64,000 bases of DNA, taken from positions 248,001 through 312,000 of the forward strand of contig CAVUAE010000002.1 of the NCBI GenBank assembly GCA_963739395.1, written 5' to 3'. The DNA is from RBG-13-51-18 sp963739395. GTDB lineage: Bacteria > Chloroflexota > Dehalococcoidia > Dehalococcoidales > RBG-16-60-22. Shown here in pieces: positions 58,350-64,000 of the stretch (the first letter of the stretch is position 1; each line of letters begins with the position of its first letter). Position numbers and translations under genes: made by a program. The notes beneath the pieces are model-generated. The model was not told the origin of the DNA. It ran no database searches and saw only the letters and a program-made list of their open reading frames with translations.

Positions 58350-58955
58350 ATACCCTTGTTATTGAGATTGCCGTAAGGTAAAATCTTAAAGTCTGGAGGG
58401 GTGTCCGAGTGGCCTATGGTGACGGTCTTGAAATCTGTAAGATGTTGTCTTAACCTGTGTTTTTGAAGCTAAAATGGTCTTTTCCCATTTTCCCCGAAAA
58501 ACTTAATTTGTGCGTAAAATATCGTTTAGTGCCTTCTTGTTTGATTTAGTCTGTTAGCTAAATGTTAGCTATTTTCTAGCTAGTCCTTTTTTTAAAACTC
58601 CTATGGGGAAGCATAAGTAAACAGATTATGTTTCCTAAAAAGGAGAGGAAAATAATCGAGCTCGAGAATATCTTTCACCAGTATTGCACTCCCAAGCCCC
58701 CGATAAAATCAGATGGGATGAACTGGCAAAATTTTCGCCATGATCAGATTCAACGCCACCGCTTCTGTTGGTAGATTAAGGTTTTACCATAGCTGCCAAA
58801 ATTCATCCTACGACGGTACAGCATTACACAAACCAAGCAAATGTTGCCTTGGTTGCACAATCTGGACATTTGTTCAACCGAACGGGGAGACGAGGGAGAG
58901 TCGAACTCCACCTACCCACAATTTCAATAAATAATCAAATTACAGTCAATATTTT
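58350..58955. other. 606-bp region with a truncated tRNA-Ser and decayed sequence
   Basis: After the SDR stop there is a tRNA-type promoter (TTGTTA 58356-58361, 17 bp, TAAAAT 58379-58384) and the 5' part of a tRNA-Ser. The rest has only broken frames, including a 48-codon one at 58630-58776 whose product reads like protein (MFPKKERKIIELENIFHQ) but stops early. On the minus strand near 58880-58910 the sequence resembles a tRNA T-arm and acceptor end (GGAGTTCGACTCTCC). Remains of an integrated element are the simplest reading. Confidence 0.5.
58395..58453 (+). pseudogene. tRNA-Ser (TGA) gene lacking its 3' part
   Basis: GGAGGGG acceptor 5' strand, TGTCCGAGTGGCC D-arm region, an anticodon loop CTTGAAA giving TGA (58429-58431) and a small variable arm (AAGA-TGTTG-TCTT) are recognisable. 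The T-arm and 3' acceptor strand that should follow are absent. The anticodon stem has a mismatch. A normal promoter precedes it. Confidence 0.65.
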
Positions 58956-59639
58956 CTAGTCAGCCCTGAGACGGTAACCCACCCCCGGTTCAGTAATAAT
59001 GAACTGCGGACGTGCTGGGTCCGACTCAATTTTACGGCGGAGGTTACTGATATTCACATGTAACATATGTAACTCGTCGCCGTATTCCGCCCCCCAAACC
59101 TCACGCAGAAGGAAATGATGGGTCATAACCTTTCCCGCATGAGTTACTAAAACCCGGAGTAATTCATACTCGGTAGGCGTTAGTTGCACTTCACGTCCGG
59201 ATATAGTAATTAACCGACGTGATAAATCCACTTTCAAGTTGCCGCTTGTGAAAATCGGCCCGCCGGCTTTTTGTGCTACGCGGCGCAGGGCAGCCCGGAG
59301 TCTCGCCAGTAGTTCACCCACGCCGAAGGGTTTGGTTAAATAGTCGTCCGCCCCAGCATCGAGTGCGGCTATCTTATCCCCTTCTGACCCGCGGACTGAC
59401 AGGATGATTATTGGTATCTCTGTCCATTGACGTAGCAATCTGGTTACTTCGACTCCATCGATATCCGGTAGACCTATATCAAGAATTACGATATCTGGTT
59501 TGTCTTTGGCAGCCATAGTAAGAGCCTCTTGCCCTGAGGTCGCTTCTAGGATGGTATAGCTTTGTGCTGATAGAGTCACTCTCAAGAATTTCCTTATTGC
59601 CGACTCGTCATCAACTATTAGGACATGTTCGTTAGACAT
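58956..59639 (-). CDS. kdpE: Response regulator KdpE
   Basis: OmpR-family regulator of the high-affinity potassium transporter. Receiver domain: VLIVDDESAIRKFL, phospho-acceptor Asp in PDIVILDIGLPDIDG, and DDYLTKPFG. Winged-helix output domain: GREVQLTPTEYELLRVLVTHAGK and HVNISNLRRKIESDP, ending VGYRLRAD. About 227 residues from the ATG at 59639, preceded by AAGGAAAG; the frame is open 11 codons upstream. Its start overlaps the end of kdpD by 8 bp. Confidence 0.94.
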   Translation of the reverse strand: MSNEHVLIVDDESAIRKFLRVTLSAQSYTILEATSGQEALTMAAKDKPDIVILDIGLPDIDGVEVTRLLRQWTEIPIIILSVRGSEGDKIAALDAGADDYLTKPFGVGELLARLRAALRRVAQKAGGPIFTSGNLKVDLSRRLITISGREVQLTPTEYELLRVLVTHAGKVMTHHFLLREVWGAEYGDELHMLHVNISNLRRKIESDPARPQFIITEPGVGYRLRAD

Positions 59640-62334
59640 GAGACTGCTTTCCTTGGCTAGATTCCTGCGCAACTATCAGTAAAGTTATTCTAATAACCGT
59701 GCCGCCACCAGGGCGATTTGCCGCGCTAATATGTCCGCCGTGAGCTTCAATAATTCCTTTACTGATAAAAAGTCCCAACCCTGTGCCGGTCACACTTTCG
59801 GGACGTTGCACGCGATAAAACTTATCGAAAACGCGTAATAGGTCTTGTGTTGGGATACCGATACCGCGGTCGGCTATCTCAATCTGTATTTCGGGACCCA
59901 CCTGTAGCCCCTTAATTTCGATAGTCGAACCTTCCGGCGAATATTTTAGAGCGTTATCCAAAACGTTAACTAAGGTCTGTAAAACAAGCCCGAAATCCAC
60001 CGAAATAAAGGGCAAATCCGCCGGTATTTCCATGTTAATTTGATGATTACTAGTACGACTGCCTAATTGTTCCAAGGCAGCGCCGATTAATTCCTGCATG
60101 TCCGATGGCTGACAGAATAATTTAATCGCCCCGAACTCAACTCTAGATACATCGAGTAGGTTAGTGATCAAGTCATTCAGACGCTCGGCTTCATCACGGG
60201 CGACTTGAATCAAATTCAACTTGGTAGCGTTATCCAGGTGCATGCCTTCCTGTTGGAGGCTACTCAAAACCCCAATGATGGATACCATCGGCGTACGCAG
60301 GTCATGAGAAATCGAATTGAGCAGAGCGGTCTGTAGTTTTTCAGTGTCACGTAAAATTTGAGCATTTTGCGCCTCGTTTGCCAGCCGGATGCTTTCGATA
60401 GCCACCGCCGCGAGGTCAGCATAGGCTTCCAGAAGGCGTTCCTGCTCAATAGTTAATTCACCACTGGTATCGGCTGCTGATACTGCCAGCACCCCAACTG
60501 TGCCTCGAGAAGTGACCAATGGTAAATATCGTGCTTTAGCATTGGGGAGAGTATCAGTTCCATGACCAACTATTTTCTGGTGTTGAAATGCCCATATGGC
60601 AGCCGCTAATTCATTTTCATCCGTTTTAATATCCAGAGTATCAACGTAAGGTTTTAAAGACTCTTTATTTTGAGGGTCGGATAAAAAAACTATAGAATCA
60701 TGTCCGAGTGTTTCCTTCGCTCTTTTAACAATGGCACGGATGTAAGATTCAAGGTCGTTGGAAATCGCTAAATCACGACCAAGTGCATAGAGGGCAGAAG
60801 TTTCCCGCTGGCGACGTCTGGCTGATTCAGTTTGTCGGCGAACATGCAACGCCAGGTAACTGATGACCATACCGACTATAAGTAATGCGAGAAAAGTGAA
60901 AATATATTGAGTATCATTCACCCTAAAAGTTAAATATGGCGGTACATGGAAGAAATCAAATGCCAATACACCGATAACAGAAACCAAGATAGACGGCCCG
61001 AGACCCCAAAGATAAGCTGTGATAACAACACATAGTAAATATAGCATAGCAATGGTCGTGGGGGTAAAAATGTCATGTATTAATTGGCCTAGTAAAGTTG
61101 CCAATACCACTAAGCCCAGACCATACAGATACCTCAACCAGTTATAATGGGTTTCTCTTCCTATTGTTTTACTCGTTTCCGGTTTTGTTGGTTCTCCCCG
61201 GCTGCCTACGATATATACGTCAAAATGTTCACTGCGACGCATGAGTTGATTTACAACTGATGTGCCTAACAGATTCCGCCACCAGCTTCTCCGCGACTTG
61301 CCAACCATTATCTTGGTAATGTTGTTCCTACCGGCGAATTCCACGACGGCGTTAACTATTGAACTACCCTGGATTGTGGCAACTTTAGCCCCCATCCTCT
61401 CCGCCATCCGCAAAGCGTTGGTCAGCCGTTCTTGCTGTTCGGGAGATGGATGCACATCTGGTGTCTCGACATATATAGCAAACCACTCGGCGCCTAGCTG
61501 ATAGGCAAGTCGACGAGCATTGCGTACCAAACGTGCAGCTGCCGGGTCAGAACCGATACATACCAGCAAGTGTTCTCCGGACGGCCACGGACCCTGTATA
61601 GCATGGGTCTTCATATAAGCCCGCGTTTGCTCATCAACATGCTTGCCGACCGTACGCATAGCTAGCTCGCGTAATGCTGTAAGATTACCTTTGCGGAAGA
61701 ATGAATCGGTCGCCGGCGCTATTTGTTCAGGAATGTATACTTTACCCTCTTTGAGTCTCTTTAACAACTCATCGGGAGGAAGGTCGACCATCTCAATTTC
61801 TGTAGCATTATCTATAAAACTATCAGGCACTGCTTCGCGTACCCAGATGCCCGTAATCTGGGCGACCGCATTACGCCCGCTCTCGATATGTTGGATATTC
61901 AACGTGGTATAAACGTCGATGCCGGCATCCAGCAATTCCTCGATATCCTGATATCGTTTGGAGTGACGCGAGTCCGGGGTATTTTCGTGAGCTAATTCAT
62001 CAACAAGTACTAATTGCGGGTGTCTCGCCAATACTGCATCGATATCCATTTCCGTGAGTTTGATACCACGATATTCCAGCTGGCGGCGTGGTATTATTTC
62101 AAGACCTTCCAGAAGCGCTTGTGTTTCAACCCGTCCGTGAGTTTCTACAATCCCAATGACAACATCCGTGTCTTTTTTCTTTAGGCGCGCCGCTTCAAGC
62201 ATGGTATAGGTTTTACCCACGCCGGGAGCGTAGCCGAGGAAAATTTTGAGTTTCCCACGCCCTGTTTGCACTTCTTCGGCTTTAATCTGTGCCAACAATT
62301 CGTCGGCATCTGGACGGGAATAATCTTCAGGCAT
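59632..62334 (-). CDS. kdpD: Sensor histidine kinase KdpD
   Basis: Large sensor of K+ limitation. N-terminal KdpD domain with Walker A (KIFLGYAPGVGKTYTMLEAA) and LVDELAHENTPDSRHSKRYQDIEELL, a USP-like domain, four membrane helices (about residues 395-500), a GAF-like domain, then HisKA with the phospho-His in NSISHDLRTPMVSIIG (about residue 677) and HATPase motifs (DNALKYSPEG, DRGIGIP, GTGLGLFISKGIIEAHGG). About 900 residues. ATG 62334 is preferred (GGAG 11 nt upstream); ATG 62358 is an alternative with no ribosome site. Confidence 0.95.
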   Translation of the reverse strand: MPEDYSRPDADELLAQIKAEEVQTGRGKLKIFLGYAPGVGKTYTMLEAARLKKKDTDVVIGIVETHGRVETQALLEGLEIIPRRQLEYRGIKLTEMDIDAVLARHPQLVLVDELAHENTPDSRHSKRYQDIEELLDAGIDVYTTLNIQHIESGRNAVAQITGIWVREAVPDSFIDNATEIEMVDLPPDELLKRLKEGKVYIPEQIAPATDSFFRKGNLTALRELAMRTVGKHVDEQTRAYMKTHAIQGPWPSGEHLLVCIGSDPAAARLVRNARRLAYQLGAEWFAIYVETPDVHPSPEQQERLTNALRMAERMGAKVATIQGSSIVNAVVEFAGRNNITKIMVGKSRRSWWRNLLGTSVVNQLMRRSEHFDVYIVGSRGEPTKPETSKTIGRETHYNWLRYLYGLGLVVLATLLGQLIHDIFTPTTIAMLYLLCVVITAYLWGLGPSILVSVIGVLAFDFFHVPPYLTFRVNDTQYIFTFLALLIVGMVISYLALHVRRQTESARRRQRETSALYALGRDLAISNDLESYIRAIVKRAKETLGHDSIVFLSDPQNKESLKPYVDTLDIKTDENELAAAIWAFQHQKIVGHGTDTLPNAKARYLPLVTSRGTVGVLAVSAADTSGELTIEQERLLEAYADLAAVAIESIRLANEAQNAQILRDTEKLQTALLNSISHDLRTPMVSIIGVLSSLQQEGMHLDNATKLNLIQVARDEAERLNDLITNLLDVSRVEFGAIKLFCQPSDMQELIGAALEQLGSRTSNHQINMEIPADLPFISVDFGLVLQTLVNVLDNALKYSPEGSTIEIKGLQVGPEIQIEIADRGIGIPTQDLLRVFDKFYRVQRPESVTGTGLGLFISKGIIEAHGGHISAANRPGGGTVIRITLLIVAQESSQGKQSHV

Positions 62335-62382
62335 ATGGTTCGTTTCTCCAAAAGACATTGTATACTTTGTTATTGGTGAAGT

Positions 62383-62955
62383 CTATTTCAAAGCATCCAG
62401 TGCCAGATTAAGCTTGAGAACATTAACACGCGGCTCGCCTAGTACGCCGAACTGCCGTCCTTCGGTATATTCATTTACCAGTACCCTTACTTGTTCGTCA
62501 CTTAAGCCTCGGTACCTTGCGACGCGAGCAACCTGGTAATTGGCGGCAGCGATGCTGATATCCGGGTCGAGACCGCTGGCGGAAAAGGTTACCAAATCCA
62601 CCGGTATCGGCTCGTTATTATCAGGGTCGACAGCTTTTAAGGCATCGATTCTTGCCTGGACCGCACTAACAAGTGCCGGATTGGATGGTCCGTAATTTGA
62701 GCCGGATGAGTTTGAGGCATTATAGGGAAAAGATGCCGTAGCCGAAAGTCTACCCCAGAAATATTTCGGGTCACTGAATGGCTGGCCGATGAGCTCTGAC
62801 CCGGTAATATTTTCGCTTGTTTCAATCAAACTGCCATTAGCCTGGTGATGAAAGAATGCCTGGGCAATGCCGGTAATGAACAAAGGATAAATTATTCCGG
62901 TTATTACCGTGAATACACCCAGGAATATCAAGGCTATTTTAAGCTGACGTAGCAT
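62383..62955 (-). CDS. kdpC: Potassium-transporting ATPase subunit KdpC
   Basis: Single-pass subunit that stabilises the KdpFABC complex. N-terminal helix (LKIALIFLGVFTVITGIIYPLFITGIAQAFF), then the periplasmic domain with LIGQPFSDPKYFWGRLSAT, SGSNYGPSNPAL and DLVTFSASGLDPDISIAAANYQVARVA, ending VNVLKLNLALDALK. 190 residues, complete. Between kdpB and kdpD. Confidence 0.96.
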   Translation of the reverse strand: MLRQLKIALIFLGVFTVITGIIYPLFITGIAQAFFHHQANGSLIETSENITGSELIGQPFSDPKYFWGRLSATASFPYNASNSSGSNYGPSNPALVSAVQARIDALKAVDPDNNEPIPVDLVTFSASGLDPDISIAAANYQVARVARYRGLSDEQVRVLVNEYTEGRQFGVLGEPRVNVLKLNLALDALK

Positions 62956-62970
62956 GATGCCATCTCCTCT

Positions 62971-64000
62971 TTATACCACGTGTAGCGCTACTAAAATCAT
63001 ATCTATTAGTTTGATGCCGATAAACGGGGCAATCAACCCGCCGACCCCGTAGATTAACAGGTTATCACGCAAGAGCCTAGCCGCCCCTACGGGACGATAT
63101 GGCACGCCACGTAAAGCCAGCGGTACGAGCGCCATGATAATCAAGGCATTGAAAATTACTGCTGATAGCACCGCGCTTTCCGGTGTCGCCAGATGCATAA
63201 TATTTAATGCACCAAGGGCAGGATATATCGAGGCAAATGCCGCCGGGATGATGGCAAAATACTTGGAGACATCGTTAGCGATGCTGAAAGTAGTTAAAGC
63301 GCCGCGCGTCATCAGCAGTTGTTTGCCCGTCTCAACTATTTCGATGAGCTTGGTGGGATTGCTGTCAAGGTCAATCATGTTAGCGGCTTCCCGGGCTGCC
63401 TGTGTGCCGGTATTCATGGCTACAGCTACATCAGCCTGCGCCAGAGCCGGGGCATCGTTAGTGCCGTCGCCAGTCATCGCGACCAACCGGCCGCCTGCTT
63501 GGTTCTCCCGTATGAGTTTCAGTTTGGCTTCCGGAGTGGCTTGCGCCAGGAAGTCATCCACACCAGCTTCGGCGGCAATCGCCGTTGCTGTAAGCGGATT
63601 ATCCCCGGTAATCATAACCGTTTTAATGCCCATCTTCCGCATTTTGATAAACCGCTCCTTAATACCGCCTTTAACGATGTCTTTGAGGTGAACGACCCCA
63701 AGTGCTTCGCCGTTACGCGCCACGACTAAAGGAGTGCCGCCATTCTGTGCAATATTATCCGTAATCGTTTTAAGTTCCGACGGAACGCTCTTACCCTGTT
63801 CTTGAATATAGGTCGCAATGGCATCGTCTGCACCTTTACGAATACTTAACCCATCTATATCCACACCGCTCATGCGCGTCTGCGCCGAGAAAGGAATAAA
63901 ACGCATATTCAGTTGTTTTTCGGTGGCTATGCTTCCGCTTAATCCGTACTTTTCTTTCGCCAGTATCACAATACTGCGACCTTCAGGCGTCTCATCAGCT
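62971..64000 (-). CDS. kdpB: Potassium-transporting ATPase subunit KdpB (5' part beyond the window)
   Basis: Catalytic P-type ATPase subunit of KdpFABC. Only the C-terminal half is present; the frame continues through the window edge (ADETPEGRSIV... at the border), so an apparent GTG start near 63969 is internal. Visible: nucleotide-binding segment, MKMGIKTVMITGDNPLTATAIAAEAGVDDFLAQATPE, the hinge motif MTGDGTNDAPALAQADVAVAM, TRGALTTFSIANDVSKYFAIIPA and the last membrane helices. kdpA would be expected just upstream outside the window. Confidence 0.95.
   Translation of the reverse strand, partial: ADETPEGRSIVILAKEKYGLSGSIATEKQLNMRFIPFSAQTRMSGVDIDGLSIRKGADDAIATYIQEQGKSVPSELKTITDNIAQNGGTPLVVARNGEALGVVHLKDIVKGGIKERFIKMRKMGIKTVMITGDNPLTATAIAAEAGVDDFLAQATPEAKLKLIRENQAGGRLVAMTGDGTNDAPALAQADVAVAMNTGTQAAREAANMIDLDSNPTKLIEIVETGKQLLMTRGALTTFSIANDVSKYFAIIPAAFASIYPALGALNIMHLATPESAVLSAVIFNALIIMALVPLALRGVPYRPVGAARLLRDNLLIYGVGGLIAPFIGIKLIDMILVALHVV

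Noticed and set aside
58740..58934. A 64-codon open frame after the tRNA-Ser remnant
   Set aside because: No ribosome site, low-quality composition, and it overlaps tRNA-like sequence on the other strand; treated as decayed DNA.
63969..63971. Start of a short kdpB gene
   Set aside because: KdpB sequence continues upstream of this GTG to the window edge (ADETPEGRSIV), so it is an internal codon.
1..64000. CRISPR array, prophage or insertion sequence
   Set aside because: No regularly spaced repeats, phage structural genes or transposase genes were found anywhere in the window.

Overview
The window looks like a chromosomal segment of a Chloroflexota bacterium, probably class Dehalococcoidia. 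This is inferred from protein character, from a dcw-type cell-division cluster (mraZ-rsmH-ftsA-ftsZ) with no mur or ftsI gene, and from gene families common in that group; no marker rRNA is present to confirm it. Most of the window is housekeeping sequence of moderate GC, interrupted by a few AT-rich genes of unknown function.

Layout. 1-7.9 kb: trmD and a MogA-like gene (-), an AlkD-like gene (+), then the division cluster with a MraZ-box promoter, a frameshifted ftsA, ftsZ, rsmD, coaD and a ferredoxin. 7.9-13.2 kb (-): cvpA, proC, an AT-rich membrane-protein gene, leuS, a DinB-like gene. 13.3-18.3 kb: tRNA-Leu, tRNA-Gln and tRNA-Glu around a minus-strand operon of a UGSC-family selenoprotein candidate (in-frame UGA followed by a bacterial-type SECIS hairpin) and two SDR dehydrogenases. 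18.3-23.4 kb: marC, then a lysine 2,3-aminomutase / two ATP-grasp ligases / GNAT operon with a divergent winged-helix regulator. 23.4-32.4 kb: a B12-radical SAM gene behind a possible attenuator, two tandem SDRs, a candidate stand-alone structured RNA, an Rpe-like gene, a RecB-like nuclease and small conserved proteins. 32.6-41 kb: ligA, pth, a LOG-like protein, enolase, a GNAT, a metallo-beta-lactamase-fold protein, an HgdB-like protein and GAPDH.

41.1-45.8 kb: two paralogous FtsZ/tubulin-like GTPases flank, on the opposite strand, a 653-residue Ala/Glu/Lys-rich coiled-coil protein with internal 58-residue repeats. Both GTPases end in DIPSLL, like the FtsZ C-terminal binding peptide. This looks like a second cytoskeletal system beside canonical FtsZ.

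45.8-53.5 kb: dnaX-ybaB-recR-recO, an AT-rich gene sitting between recO and a diverged second copy of recO's last 26 codons, then ICMT, serS and lysS (-). 53.7-64 kb: small membrane proteins, an MFS transporter, a TIR-TM-TPR protein, an SDR, a tRNA-Ser gene that lost its 3' part, and kdpBCDE (-; kdpB runs off the window).

The two strongest novelty candidates are the selenoprotein-SDR operon and the dual-tubulin/coiled-coil locus. The aminomutase-ligase cluster, the 27.1 kb RNA and the recO-tail duplication come next.
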